60,290 nucleotides of DNA, from the NCBI GenBank assembly GCA_013153715.1, contig JAADDW010000006.1:1-60290 (forward strand). The letters are read 5' to 3'. Of the stretch, positions 42,733 to 52,700 are shown one piece after another. The position numbers and the translations under genes were made by a program. The notes below the pieces were generated by a model. It was not told where the DNA came from, did no database searches, and saw nothing but the letters and a program-made list of their open reading frames with translations. How positions within the stretch are numbered: position 1 is the first letter of the stretch; each line of letters begins with the position of its first letter. This stretch comes from Campylobacterota bacterium. Lineage in GTDB: Bacteria; Campylobacterota; Campylobacteria; Campylobacterales; Nitratiruptoraceae.

Positions 42733-43223
42733 AACTGGATACGAAGATCTACGATCTTCTCAAGGAGTACCCCTTTCTGGAAGATGAACTCATCAAGATC
42801 AACCCCAAATTTAAGAAGTTGAAGAACCCCGTACTCCGCCGGACGGTGACGAGGATCGCCTCCATCAGACAGGCGGCCCGGGTAGGGGGAATGGACCCCA
42901 TCGATCTCCTCAACAGAGTTCGGGAGAAGGTGGGACAGCCCCCCCTTCAGATGGAACTGGAAGGGGAGGAGGAGAGACCTGCACCGGAGTGGATTACCCG
43001 GGAACCTGTGGCGATCCTCGATGCCGACGAGCTCCTGGAGAAGGGGGAGAACCCTCTCACCCGTATCACCAAGCTCCTCCGGGAGATGGAAGAGGGAGAT
43101 GTTCTCCTCCTCCTCAGCAGTTTTAGACCGGAACCCCTCATCGGAGAGATGGAGAAGAGGGGATTTCCGGTCTACAGCAGTGAGGCCGAGGGGCGCCACT
43201 ACACCTATATTCTCAAGAAATAG
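42723..43223 (+). CDS. DUF1858-DUF2249 fusion protein
   Basis: 166 residues. The N-terminal domain (about 1-75: KIYDLLKEYPFLEDELIKINPKFKKLKNPVLRRTVTRIASIRQAARVGGMDPIDLLNRVREKVGQ) is DUF1858-like, as at the N-terminus of the Fe-S repair protein RIC/ScdA. A linker leads to a DUF2249 domain (about 95-166: PVAILDADELLEKGENPLTRI...FRPEPLIGEMEKRGFPVYS). Both domains recur near nitrogen-oxide stress genes. It is the last gene of the FNR-type operon. Its 3' end overlaps the convergent FmdE-like gene by 11 bp. The ATG at 42723 has GGGGAGAG upstream. Confidence 0.82.
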   Translation: MEIKLDTKIYDLLKEYPFLEDELIKINPKFKKLKNPVLRRTVTRIASIRQAARVGGMDPIDLLNRVREKVGQPPLQMELEGEEERPAPEWITREPVAILDADELLEKGENPLTRITKLLREMEEGDVLLLLSSFRPEPLIGEMEKRGFPVYSSEAEGRHYTYILKK

Positions 43224-43818
43224 TGACGAGGCGGTCCCAGAGCTCCCTATTGAGGAGGATCTTGGCTACCCGCTCCTGCCAGAGGCGGCGGAACTCCTTG
43301 ATCTCCTCCTCTCCACCCCTTCCCTGTTGGAGGGCGGCCATGAGCTCCCTCATGGCGGGATCGGGAGGGACTGGGGAAGGATCGTAGGAGAGGGTAACAC
43401 TCCTCCCTGTGGTGAGGGACCTCAACCCCACCTCCCCCTTCAGCTCCTCCACCCCGTAGTGGAGCTTGTTGGCCCTGCTGAACCTCCCTCCGATCCCTTT
43501 GAAGCCGGCCTCATCATTGACACCGCAGATGAAGGCTATGAGGGTTCCGATCACTCCATTGACCCCCTCCCCCTTTCTCCCTCTGATGAGGACCTCTATC
43601 TCCCCCCGAACGGGGAGCTCCTCTCCAAAGAGCTCCTGGAGCCCCATCTTGGCCATGAGATAGGCTCCCGCCACAGTGGGGCAGGAGTGGCCTGCCAATT
43701 TGACACAGTCGAGGTAGGTTATCTCGACAATTCCACTCTCTAGGGCCCCCAGAAACTCTGCCAAGGGGTCATAGAGGAGGATTGAGGGAACCTGGTCGAA
43801 AAAGTCTGGATAGGTCAT
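43213..43818 (-). CDS. FmdE-family protein
   Basis: 201 residues. The FmdE core motif is KLAGHSCPTVAGAYLMAKMGL (GHxCP), followed by a region with GVNGVIGTLIAFICGVNDEAG, where conserved Cys and Asp could bind metal. FmdE was named for a subunit of molybdenum formylmethanofuran dehydrogenase in methanogens, but bacterial homologues lack that enzyme and their role is unknown. No such dehydrogenase is nearby. The start overlaps the dus stop by 4 bp, so it closes the minus-strand run. It converges with the DUF1858-DUF2249 gene. Confidence 0.8.
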   Translation of the reverse strand: MTYPDFFDQVPSILLYDPLAEFLGALESGIVEITYLDCVKLAGHSCPTVAGAYLMAKMGLQELFGEELPVRGEIEVLIRGRKGEGVNGVIGTLIAFICGVNDEAGFKGIGGRFSRANKLHYGVEELKGEVGLRSLTTGRSVTLSYDPSPVPPDPAMRELMAALQQGRGGEEEIKEFRRLWQERVAKILLNRELWDRLVTIS

Positions 43819-44753
43819 GGTACTCCTTTGAAAAAATCTCTAATCGCCTCCCCCATCTCTTCGGGATCGGTGATTCTGTTGATCCTCTTCCGGAACTCTA
43901 TGGCTCCCGGATACCCTTTAGAGTAGGTATGGAGATGTTTCCGGAAGAGGATGGCTCCGTGATCCCCGTAGAAGTGGACCATCTGGTTCAGATGTTCGAG
44001 AACGATCTCCAACTTGAGGGGGGTTCCAATCTCCCCTTGGGACTCCTTGAGCTGGTGGAAGATCCACGGTCTCCCAATGGCCCCCCGTCCAATCATGACC
44101 CCGTAGGGGGTGATCTCCTCCAGGACCCAGCGGGCCTTCTCGTAGCTGTCTATATCTCCATTGGCAATGACCGGAATGGAGACGGCCTCCCGGGCCTCCC
44201 TGATGGCCTGGTAATCTACCTCCCCCTTGAACCCCTGGGCCCGGGTGCGGCCATGGATTGTGACAAAGTGGGCACCGGCCCCCTCGATCCTCTTGACGAT
44301 CTCCACAACCCTATTGGTCTCGAAGCCGAGGCGGATCTTGACAGAGGTGTACCTCTTCTTGGACCGCTTCCTGATCTCCTTCACAATGGCCTCCAGCCGG
44401 TCCAGATCTTTGAGGAGGGCGCTCCCGGCCCCCTGCTTCACAACCTTGGGGACGGGGCAACCGCAGTTGAGATCGATCCCGTCGATCCCCTCCATCCCGT
44501 TGAGGATCTCTACGGCCCGCCCCACACTCTCCGGATCGCTCCCGGCGATCTGGACAAAGTAGGGGCTCTCTTCGGGGGCCTTCCGGACCATCTTGAAACT
44601 CTTCTCGCTCCCGTGGATCAAGGCGTTGGCACTGACCATCTCACTCACTGTCAGATCGGCTCCAAACCTCTTGACCAGGGCCCGAAAGGGGAGGTCGGTA
44701 TAACCTGCCAGGGGGGCCAGAACATAGAGGGGGCGAGAGAAATCGAGCTCCAT
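43815..44753 (-). CDS. tRNA-dihydrouridine synthase
   Basis: 312 residues, FMN-dependent TIM barrel. LAPLAGYTDLPFRALVKRFGADL, FVQIAGSDPESVGRAVEIL, IDLNCGCPVPKVVKQGAGSAL (catalytic Cys), VTIHGRTRAQGFKGEVDY, VIANGDIDSYEKA and VMIGRGAIGRPWIF are typical of the DusB group. It reduces uridines in tRNA D-loops. The ATG at 44753 gives the normal start; an upstream extension lies in the neighbouring gene. It follows the unknown membrane protein by 7 bp and overlaps the FmdE-like gene by 4 bp. Confidence 0.93.
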   Translation of the reverse strand: MELDFSRPLYVLAPLAGYTDLPFRALVKRFGADLTVSEMVSANALIHGSEKSFKMVRKAPEESPYFVQIAGSDPESVGRAVEILNGMEGIDGIDLNCGCPVPKVVKQGAGSALLKDLDRLEAIVKEIRKRSKKRYTSVKIRLGFETNRVVEIVKRIEGAGAHFVTIHGRTRAQGFKGEVDYQAIREAREAVSIPVIANGDIDSYEKARWVLEEITPYGVMIGRGAIGRPWIFHQLKESQGEIGTPLKLEIVLEHLNQMVHFYGDHGAILFRKHLHTYSKGYPGAIEFRKRINRITDPEEMGEAIRDFFKGVP

Positions 44754-44760
44754 GGGACCC

Positions 44761-45771
44761 CTAGATAAAGAGTTCCAGAGGGTAGTTGCGGCCACACTCT
44801 TTGAGTTCGAGGTAGGCCTTGAAGTTGAGCCACTCCTCCTCATGGGTGGTCTCGAAGAACTCCTTGGCCTTCTCGATCATCTCCAGATCGAAGAGGGTGT
44901 AGAGGTAGCCCCCCTCGGCCTTCTCATCCCGCACCTTGAGGAGCTCAAAGAGTTTCAGCCGCTCATCGGGGCTCATAATCTCCTTGACCTTTCGGGCCAG
45001 ATCGATATAGTCCTGGGCTCCAAAGCGTTCCCCCATCTCCTGGATAATATAGAGAATATCGTCATAGTTGGGTTTGAGGGCCCCATCTTCCCGGGCCGCT
45101 AGATCGATGAGGTAGAAGAGGAGCTCCTTGTTAAAGAGCTTGACATACTCCTTGATCTTCCCAATATCGCTGAACCCCATATAGACCTTGAGGGACTTTC
45201 TACAGAGATCGATGGGGTACTCCTTGCAGTTCCTCAGAACGACGCCGCTGTAGGTGGGCTCCTCTTTGAGCCTGTTCTCAATATTCTTGACCAGGAGGGG
45301 GTTTCGGGGGGAGAGTTGGAAGTTGTCGATCTCCACATAGATACCGTTCTGAATATCCTTGATATATTCGAGGCTCTTCTTGAGCCGCTCATCCCTTGTC
45401 TCAATTCGGAACTCCCTGGGGACAATATCGCTGTGGTCAATGACATTCCCCAGGTTTCGGGCCTCCTGGGTCTTGTAGTTGTGGTCCCGGGGCTCCCGCA
45501 TGAGGGAGGCGGCCACAGCGTCCACCATCTTATCATAGTCCTTTCGGTACTTCTTGAGGACCATGAAATTCTTGAAGGAGTAGTAGGCCATGTGGAAGAA
45601 GGAGGCGAGGAACATGATGAACATCGGAATGACAATCCAGACAGCCACAGGGAGGGAGATGGGAATACCGAGAATCTCAAAGGTGTAGTTCCTATCGATC
45701 TGGGAATAGACGAAGCCTCCGACCAGCAACATCAGTACAATACTAAAAAAGATATATTTCTTGAGCCTCAT
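44761..45771 (-). CDS. Membrane-anchored protein of unknown function
   Basis: 336 residues. Two N-terminal membrane segments (about 6-22 and 38-66) are followed by a roughly 270-residue soluble, mainly helical domain rich in charged residues. No catalytic motif was recognised. The domain ends LKECGRNYPLELFI. Its position between rlmH and dus in a housekeeping run suggests a conserved lineage-specific protein. The start ATG is at 45771, 8 bp after the rlmH stop. Confidence 0.75.
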   Translation of the reverse strand: MRLKKYIFFSIVLMLLVGGFVYSQIDRNYTFEILGIPISLPVAVWIVIPMFIMFLASFFHMAYYSFKNFMVLKKYRKDYDKMVDAVAASLMREPRDHNYKTQEARNLGNVIDHSDIVPREFRIETRDERLKKSLEYIKDIQNGIYVEIDNFQLSPRNPLLVKNIENRLKEEPTYSGVVLRNCKEYPIDLCRKSLKVYMGFSDIGKIKEYVKLFNKELLFYLIDLAAREDGALKPNYDDILYIIQEMGERFGAQDYIDLARKVKEIMSPDERLKLFELLKVRDEKAEGGYLYTLFDLEMIEKAKEFFETTHEEEWLNFKAYLELKECGRNYPLELFI

Positions 45772-45779
45772 AGTCGCTC

Positions 45780-46238
45780 CTATTTGTGGTATGGGTGGTT
45801 GTTTATTATACTAAAAGCCCGAAAGAGCTGTTCGGCGAGGACAATCTTCGCCACCTTATGGCTCAGAGTGAGCTTTGAGAGGCTGATGGTCCGATGGCAC
45901 CGGTCCAGGAAGGTCTGGGGGAGGCCGTAGGCCCCTCCGATGTAGAAGGAGATTCTCGGATGTTCCCTGATGAGCTGGGCGAACTGGTGGCTCTCCAGCT
46001 CCTCCCCCCTCGGATCGAGGGCGATATTGAAGGTTTCCCGGGCCAGGAAGGGGAGGAGAGCCTCCTGGTAGGCCTCCCTCCCCTCTTCCCGACTCTGGGC
46101 CCTCTTTATCCTCTTGTCGAAAATATCGATAAACTCTATCCGGGCAAATCGGCGGCTCTGGGTAATGAAGGAACCGATGAGCTCCTTGAGACAGGGGTCA
46201 TCCCGTTTTCCGATGGAGTAGACGGTAACCCTATGCAT
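45780..46238 (-). CDS. rlmH: 23S rRNA pseudouridine-1915 N3-methyltransferase RlmH
   Basis: 152 residues, SPOUT fold. VTVYSIGKRDDPCLKELI at the start, ISFYIGGAYGLPQTFLDR (SAM-binding knot) and the C-terminal SLSKLTLSHKVAKIVLAEQLFRAFSIINNHPYHK are diagnostic. It methylates pseudouridine 1915 in helix 69 of the 70S ribosome. The ATG at 46238 overlaps the thiE stop by 8 bp; a longer frame upstream is not supported. Confidence 0.95.
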   Translation of the reverse strand: MHRVTVYSIGKRDDPCLKELIGSFITQSRRFARIEFIDIFDKRIKRAQSREEGREAYQEALLPFLARETFNIALDPRGEELESHQFAQLIREHPRISFYIGGAYGLPQTFLDRCHRTISLSKLTLSHKVAKIVLAEQLFRAFSIINNHPYHK

Positions 46239-46833
46239 AGGTGAGCCCCTTGATGAGGAGATCCCTCCCGACGGCCTTGAGCCAGACATGGGGAATGTGG
46301 TCGAAGAGCTGGACCCCTCCAATGGCGACGGCGGGGTGGAGAGATTCCCGGGCCAGAAGGGGGAGCCTCTCCCCCAGAGTGGTTGTCCCCTCTTTGGTCA
46401 GGGAGGGGCGGTAGGCCCCTATCCCTATGTAGTCGATTTCCAGCCTGTTACTCTCCCTCACCTCCTCCAGATTGTGGGTGGAGAGGCCTATCATCTTCCC
46501 CCTCCCCACCACGGAGCGGACCGCCCTTATCCCCCTATCCTTTCCCTGGACCCCAAACTCTCGGGAGAGCTCTGCCAGGTCCTCCTGCCCTATGTGGACC
46601 CCGTCACAGAGGGGGGCGAGGGAGAGGGTATCGTTGACAATGAGTTTTCCGGACCAGAGCCTCCTCAATCTGAGGAGCTCCTCCCTCTGCTCCTCGATCC
46701 CCCCCCTCTTATTCCGATATTGGACTATCTGGACCCTGAAGAGTCGGGCAATGGCGACAAACTCCTCCAGGGAGAGGTGGAACTCCCGGAGGAGATCTCT
46801 GTCACAGAGGGCGTAGATCTGGAGATCGTTCAC
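46231..46833 (-). CDS. thiE: Thiamine-phosphate synthase (ThiE/TenI family)
   Basis: 200 residues, TIM barrel. [58 protein letters not shown] and [16 protein letters not shown] correspond to the ThiE phosphate and pyrophosphate sites, with slight departures from the consensus (RDLL for TD, YRNK for LREK). It joins the thiazole and pyrimidine phosphates. A TenI-like role cannot be excluded. The start is a GTG at 46833. It overlaps accD by 32 bp and rlmH by 8 bp. Confidence 0.85.
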   Translation of the reverse strand: MNDLQIYALCDRDLLREFHLSLEEFVAIARLFRVQIVQYRNKRGGIEEQREELLRLRRLWSGKLIVNDTLSLAPLCDGVHIGQEDLAELSREFGVQGKDRGIRAVRSVVGRGKMIGLSTHNLEEVRESNRLEIDYIGIGAYRPSLTKEGTTTLGERLPLLARESLHPAVAIGGVQLFDHIPHVWLKAVGRDLLIKGLTYA

Positions 46834-47692
46834 CGGAGACCTCTTCCGTCGGAGGGGGAGGGAGCATCACCTTCAGGAGATCGGCGATGGTCTCCTTCAT
46901 CTTCCCCCTCTCCACAATCATATCGATGAGGCCGTGTTCCAGGAGGAATTCGCTCCTCTGGAACCCTTCAGGGAGGTCGGCACCGATGGTCTGTTTGATG
47001 ACCCGCTGGCCGGCAAATCCGATAAGGGCTCCCGGCTCGGCCATAATAATATCCCCGATCATGGCGAAGGAGGCACTCACCCCTCCCATTGTCGGATCTG
47101 TCAGAACGGAGATATAGGGGATCCGCTCCTCATGGAGTCTGGCCAGGGCGGCACAGGTCTTACTCATCTGCATGAGGCTGAAGGTGCTCTCCTGCATCCT
47201 CGCCCCCCCGCTGGCACTCACAATGACCAGGGGCTCCCGTCTCTCCAGGGAGCGGTTGACCGCCCTCACAATCTTCTCCCCCTCTACACTTCCCAGGCTC
47301 CCCCCCATGAAGGCAAAATCGAAGACCACCAGCTGGGTAGGGACCCCCCCGATCCGACAGCTCCCACTGATAGCGGCACTGGCCCTCCCCGTCTTCTTCT
47401 TCCCCTCTTCCACCCTCTTCTTGTAGCTCTTCTTATCCACAAATTTAATGGGATCGACAGGCTCCAGATTGCCATCGTACTCGACAAAACTCCCCTCATC
47501 TGCCAATATCTCGATGCGCTCCTTGGCCCCGATCCGAAAGTGGTAGCCACACTTGGGGCAGACATTGTACCTATTTTTGACCTCCTTGTAGTACATGAGG
47601 GCGTTGCACTTGGGACACTTGATCCAGTGGCTGGGTTGCTCACTGACGCTGGGTTGGGATTTTCTGATTTTGAAGAGATCGCTGATACCCAT
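46802..47692 (-). CDS. accD: Acetyl-CoA carboxylase carboxyltransferase beta subunit
   Basis: 296 residues. An N-terminal C4 zinc finger ([37 protein letters not shown]) is followed by the crotonase-fold domain with [30 protein letters not shown] and [11 protein letters not shown]. With AccA it transfers carboxyl groups to acetyl-CoA to start fatty-acid synthesis. The ATG at 47692 overlaps the upstream stop by 1 base (TGATG). A GTG one codon earlier is also possible. It overlaps thiE by 32 bp. Confidence 0.97.
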   Translation of the reverse strand: MGISDLFKIRKSQPSVSEQPSHWIKCPKCNALMYYKEVKNRYNVCPKCGYHFRIGAKERIEILADEGSFVEYDGNLEPVDPIKFVDKKSYKKRVEEGKKKTGRASAAISGSCRIGGVPTQLVVFDFAFMGGSLGSVEGEKIVRAVNRSLERREPLVIVSASGGARMQESTFSLMQMSKTCAALARLHEERIPYISVLTDPTMGGVSASFAMIGDIIMAEPGALIGFAGQRVIKQTIGADLPEGFQRSEFLLEHGLIDMIVERGKMKETIADLLKVMLPPPPTEEVSGERSPDLRPL

Positions 47693-48414
47693 CACTCACC
47701 TTTTAAGACAATTCCTGCTATCTTCTCGAAGACCTCCGGCTCCCGGGCCACCACAATTCTCCTCCCGTCCCGGTAGAGGTGGAGCCCCTGACACTGGTGG
47801 AGCCCCGCCTCTATGTCGTACTCCCGTATCTCCCCTATGAAGATGACGAAGCTGACATAGCGGGCATAGGCTAGGGAGAGGGCCACAGCTCCGGGACTTC
47901 TGAATTTGAAACCGGCCTCCTTCAACCCCTTCACAGTTTCGGGATTGGCGTAGGCCTTCTCAAAGAGTCCGACCCGGGAGTAGCTGTTGGGACGGACATC
48001 TTTGAGCCTCCCGTGGAGGAGGGAGCCCTTTTTGTAGAGCTCCCCATATTTGATGAAGAACTCCCCGTTGGCCAGGTTGACAATGAAGGAGAGGAGGGTT
48101 CTCTCCCCATCGAGGACGGCGACAGAGGAGCCGTAATAGGGGAAACGGGAGAGGAGGTTGTCGCTCCCATCTATGGGGTCCAGAACAATTCTGTACCTCC
48201 CCTCTCCGAAGAGCCCCCTCTCCTCCGAAACGATCTGGCCGTAGGGGGCCAGGGAGTTACAGAAGATCTCTTCGGCTACCAGATCTATCTTGGAGCTCCG
48301 ATCCCCTCCGGCTCCAATCCCCTCGTAGCGGTAATACTCCTCCTCCATGGGGCGGTGGATCAGGGAGAAGACCTTGAGGGAGGCCTCTCTGAGGGCTAGG
48401 AATATCTGCTCCAC
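47692..48414 (-). CDS. Inositol-monophosphatase-family phosphatase
   Basis: 240 residues. Metal-binding motifs are [43 protein letters not shown] (DPxDGxxN) and [13 protein letters not shown] near the C-terminus. The family includes inositol monophosphatase (SuhB), fructose-1,6-bisphosphatase and CysQ, and substrate cannot be told from sequence. It lies between gltD (1-base overlap, TAGTG) and accD (1-base overlap) and starts with GTG. Confidence 0.88.
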   Translation of the reverse strand: MEQIFLALREASLKVFSLIHRPMEEEYYRYEGIGAGGDRSSKIDLVAEEIFCNSLAPYGQIVSEERGLFGEGRYRIVLDPIDGSDNLLSRFPYYGSSVAVLDGERTLLSFIVNLANGEFFIKYGELYKKGSLLHGRLKDVRPNSYSRVGLFEKAYANPETVKGLKEAGFKFRSPGAVALSLAYARYVSFVIFIGEIREYDIEAGLHQCQGLHLYRDGRRIVVAREPEVFEKIAGIVLKGE

Positions 48415-49793
48415 TACTCTAGAATTCTGAGGGCTATATTCTTTGCCGCCTCCCGCCCATCGTAGGCGGCTGTCACCACCAGATGGGCCCCCCGATAACA
48501 GTCTCCCCCAGCAAAGACACCGGGTTTGGTGGTCTCGTAATACTCATTTACCTTGATCGCCCCCCACTCATTGGTTTCGATGCCGTGTTTGGCCAGGAAC
48601 TCCAAGGGGGTATTCTCAAAGCCGAGGGCGAAGATCACCATATCGGCCTCCAAGGTAAATTCACTATTCTTGACGATCTCCAGCTTCCTCTTTCCGCTCT
48701 TATCCACAGTGGAGATGGTCTTGACAAACTGGACGGCCACCACCTCTCCCCCATCTCCTGTAATGATCTTTGTAGGGGCCACATTGTAGATGAATTCGGC
48801 TCCCTCCTCCTTGGCGTTCTTCACCTCCTTCCGACTTCCGGGCATACTCTGCTCATCTCTCCGATAGGCGCAGACCGCCTTTTTGGCTCCCTCACGGATA
48901 GCTGTACGGACGCAGTCCATAGCCGTATCTCCCCCACCGATGACCAGGACCGTCTTCTCCTTGACCTCCATCTCCTTGTCGTAGGGGTCGCCAAAGAGCT
49001 TACGCTGGATGTTGGTGAGGAAATCCATGGCCATGACGGCGCCCCGGGCATCTTCGTTCTCGATCCCTGCCCGACGGGGTTTTGTGGCTCCGATACCGAT
49101 GAAGATGGCGTCGTAACTCTCCAACAGCTCCCCAAAGTCCAGATTCTTTCCGACCTCGATACCGAGATTGAGTTGCATGCCGGCCTCCAGGAGCCATTCG
49201 ATCCGCCTCTGGACCACCTTCTTATCCAGCTTGAAGTTGGGAATTCCGTAGGTCAGGAGCCCCCCGGCCCTGTCGGCCCTCTCGAAGACATGGGGTTCGA
49301 TACCGTGGCGGAGGAGGAAGCTGGCACAGCTCAGACCGGCCGGACCGCTCCCGATAATGGCCACCTTCTTCCCCCTCTTCTTCTCCTCAAACTCAGGTCG
49401 GAGACCCCTCTTGAAACCCTCCTCGCTGATGAAGGTCTCGATAGCTCCGATCGTAATGGCCCCATACCCTTCGTTAAGGGTGCAGGCCCCCTCACAGAGT
49501 CTGTCCTGGGGACAGACCCGTCCCATGATCTCCGGGAAGGGGGAGGTCTCATTGCTGATCTTGAAGGCGAGTTCCAGATCCTTCTCTGCCACCGTCTTGA
49601 GCCAGTGGGGAATAAAGTTGTGGAGGGGACAGCTGTTGTGGCAGTAGGGATCCCCACACTGGACACAGCGGTCGGCCTGAATGGCCGCCTCATTGGGATT
49701 GTAGATCTCGTAGATCTCGCTGAAATTCTTGATCCGCTCGTTGACCGGCTTCTTGGCCGGCTCGATTCTCTCATTGAATATGAAATTCTGCAT
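48414..49793 (-). CDS. gltD: Glutamate synthase small subunit
   Basis: 459 residues. The N-terminal Fe-S domain has CVQCGDPYCHNSCPLHNFIPHW and the later CEGACTLNEGYGAI. The FAD site has VAIIGSGPAGLSCASFLL, and the NADPH site has VLVIGGGDTAMDCVRTAIREGA. It passes electrons from NADPH to the large subunit for glutamate formation from glutamine and 2-oxoglutarate. It is one base after gltB and overlaps the phosphatase gene by 1 base. Confidence 0.96.
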   Translation of the reverse strand: MQNFIFNERIEPAKKPVNERIKNFSEIYEIYNPNEAAIQADRCVQCGDPYCHNSCPLHNFIPHWLKTVAEKDLELAFKISNETSPFPEIMGRVCPQDRLCEGACTLNEGYGAITIGAIETFISEEGFKRGLRPEFEEKKRGKKVAIIGSGPAGLSCASFLLRHGIEPHVFERADRAGGLLTYGIPNFKLDKKVVQRRIEWLLEAGMQLNLGIEVGKNLDFGELLESYDAIFIGIGATKPRRAGIENEDARGAVMAMDFLTNIQRKLFGDPYDKEMEVKEKTVLVIGGGDTAMDCVRTAIREGAKKAVCAYRRDEQSMPGSRKEVKNAKEEGAEFIYNVAPTKIITGDGGEVVAVQFVKTISTVDKSGKRKLEIVKNSEFTLEADMVIFALGFENTPLEFLAKHGIETNEWGAIKVNEYYETTKPGVFAGGDCYRGAHLVVTAAYDGREAAKNIALRILE

Positions 49794-49794
49794 C

Positions 49795-52700
49795 TTACTC
49801 CCCTTCCTCCAAGTTCAACGGCACCTTACGGAGCTCTTTGGGTCTCACCATCCAGAAATTCCGTATCTCCATACGGAAACTATCAAGTATCGCCTTTGCC
49901 TTTCGGCTCCCCGTCTCATCATAGAATATCTGTAAGAGCTTCTTCAGGTAGTGGCGGGCCTCATCAAACTCATCTATATCTATTCGGCGGGCCTCCACGA
50001 GCTCCTGGTTGATCTTCTCCACAAAGGTATGGTCCTCATCATAGACGAAGGCGAGCCCCCCTGTCATACCGGCACCGAAGTTGATACCGGTCTTTCCGAG
50101 GATGACGACAATCCCTCCGGTCATATATTCGCAGGCGTGGTCCCCTGTCCCCTCGACGACGGCCAGGGCTCCTGAGTTCCTGACGGCAAACCGCTCTCCC
50201 ACCTCTCCGGCGACGAAGAGGGTCCCCCCTGTCGCCCCGTAGAGACAGGTATTTCCCGCAAGGCTGAAGTTCTCATGGTCCTCCTTGGCCGTAATGACAA
50301 TCTTTCCTCCATGCATTCCCTTGCCGACATAGTCATTACCGGCCCCCTTCACATTGATATGGACCCCGTTGATCAGGAAGGCTCCGAGACTCTGACCGGC
50401 AACCCCTTCTAGATTGATGGTGATATTACCGTCGCCGAGTCCCTTATCTCCGTAGTATTTGGCAATCTCCCCACTAATTCGGGCCCCAAAGCTCCTGTTG
50501 ATATTTTCGATCTTCCTGTTGACGATCACCTTCTTACCCGGATTTTCGATGGCGGGGTAGATCTCCTTGAGAATCTCCTTCTCATACTCGTTGGTATCAA
50601 AGGGTTCATTGGACTCCATCTGGCAGGTATCGACTCCGTCCAGTCGGACCAGAACCTGGGAGAAGTCAAACTTCTTGGCCAGATCGTTCTCCACAACCTT
50701 GAGGAGGTCGCTCCGCCCAATTATCTCCTCCAACCTCCTATAGCCCAGGTGGGCCAGAATCTTCCTCACATCTTCGGCAATGATGGTAAAGTAGTTGATC
50801 AACCTGTCAACGGTACCGACATAGTGTTCCCGGAGAAACTCATTCTGGGTCGCTATCCCGACAGTACACCTGTTGAGGTGGCAGACCCGGAGGATCTTAC
50901 ATCCGATAATGGTGAGAACTCCCGTTCCGAAGGCGTAGCTCTCGGCTCCCAGGAGGGCGGCCTTCACAATATCGAGTCCGGTCTTCAACCCCCCATCGGT
51001 CTGGAGCTGGACAAACTCCCGGAGCTCGTTGGCTTTCAAGGAGTTGTGGGCCTCCACGAGCCCCAGCTCCCACGGGTTCCCGGCGAACTTAATGGAGCTC
51101 AGGGGAGCGGCCCCCGTTCCCCCCTCTCCGCCGCTGATGATGATCTTATCGGCGTAGGCCTTGGCCACACCTGTCGCAATGGTTCCGACACCGGCCGTGG
51201 AGACCAGTTTGACGGCGATCTTGGCGTCTGGATTGACCTGCTTCAGGTCGAAGATGAGCTGGGCCAGATCCTCGATGGAGTAGATGTCGTGGTGGGGGGG
51301 AGGGGAGATGAGGGTCACTCCCGGCATAGTATGGCGGAGTTTGGCGATGAGCTCTGTCACCTTGTGGCCGGGGAGCTGTCCCCCCTCTCCGGGCTTGGCC
51401 CCCTGGGCTATCTTGATCTGGATCTCCTCGGCACTGCGCAGATAGGCAGGGGTCACCCCGAAGCGTCCCGATGCCACCTGTTTGATCTTGGAGTTCTTGA
51501 TGGTCCCGAAGCGGCTCTCATCTTCTCCCCCCTCTCCCGAGTTGGACTGGGCTCCGATGGTATTCATCGCTTCGGCAATACACTCATGGGCCTCAGGGGA
51601 GATGGAGCCGAGACTCATGGCGGCCGAGTCGAACCGCTTGAAAATATCTTCCACAGGCTCCACCTCATCGACGGAGATCGGCTTCCTATCGCTCTCCAAC
51701 TGGAGGAAATCCCTGATGAAGCGGAGCCCCCGACCATCTACGAGCTCCTTCAGCCTCCCATAATCATCCCAGCTCCCCGTTATGGAGACCCTATGGATCT
51801 GGTTGACCGTATCGGGGGAGAAGTCGTGGTATTCGGTGCCGGCAATATATTTGTAGAACCCTCCCATCTCCAGGGGGAAGAGCCGCTTTTCGATGTCGAT
51901 CTCGTAGGCACTCCTGTGGTACCGCTCCAGCCTCGCCTCAATATCCCCATAGCCCAGACCGGGGAGGAGGGCGGCACTATCTGTAAAGCAGTCCTCCACA
52001 ATCTCCCTACTCAAGCCGAGGACATCGAAGAGGGAGGCGTTCCGATAGCTGGCAATAGTGGAGATCCCCATCTTGGACATGATCTTGAGGAAGCCACCGT
52101 TGAGGGCGTTGATCACATTCTTAAACCTATTTTTCAGCTCGAAGGGGCTCAACTTCTTATTCTTGAGCCTCTCATAGACTGTGGCGAAGAGGAGGTAGGG
52201 ATAGACGGCGCTGGCCCCATACCCCACCATAACGGCGGCAGAGTGGGAGTCAACCACCTCCCCCGTTATGGCGACGATAGAGACCAGGTGGCGGATCTTC
52301 TCCTCCAGGAGGCGGCGGTTCAGCCTCCCAATGACCATGGCCATAGGGATCGTCTTCCTGTGGGGGCTCAACTCCCGATCGTCGAGGAAGACAATCCGGA
52401 CCCCCTCCTCCTTGACGGAGAGGATAATCTCATCGACCAATCTGTTGAGGGAGGCCCGGAGATCCTTCTCAAAGGCTGTGGAGAAGCTCCTATTCTTGAA
52501 GGCGGCCCTATACCTCGGATGTCTCTCATCCCCGTAGCTCCTCAGAATATCGAGCTTCTCCTTGATGAGAATGGGGGAGACCGCCTTGAGTCTGACGGCG
52601 TGGTGGGGATCCTCGTCGAGGATGTTGTGGATCTCCCCAAACCCTGTATTGAGGCTCATGACGATCTTCTCCCGAATAGGGTCGATGGGGGGGTTGGTCA

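Noticed and set aside
49357-50012. Overlapping plus-strand frames opposite gltD and gltB
   Set aside because: Shadow frames of the strongly biased genes on the minus strand.
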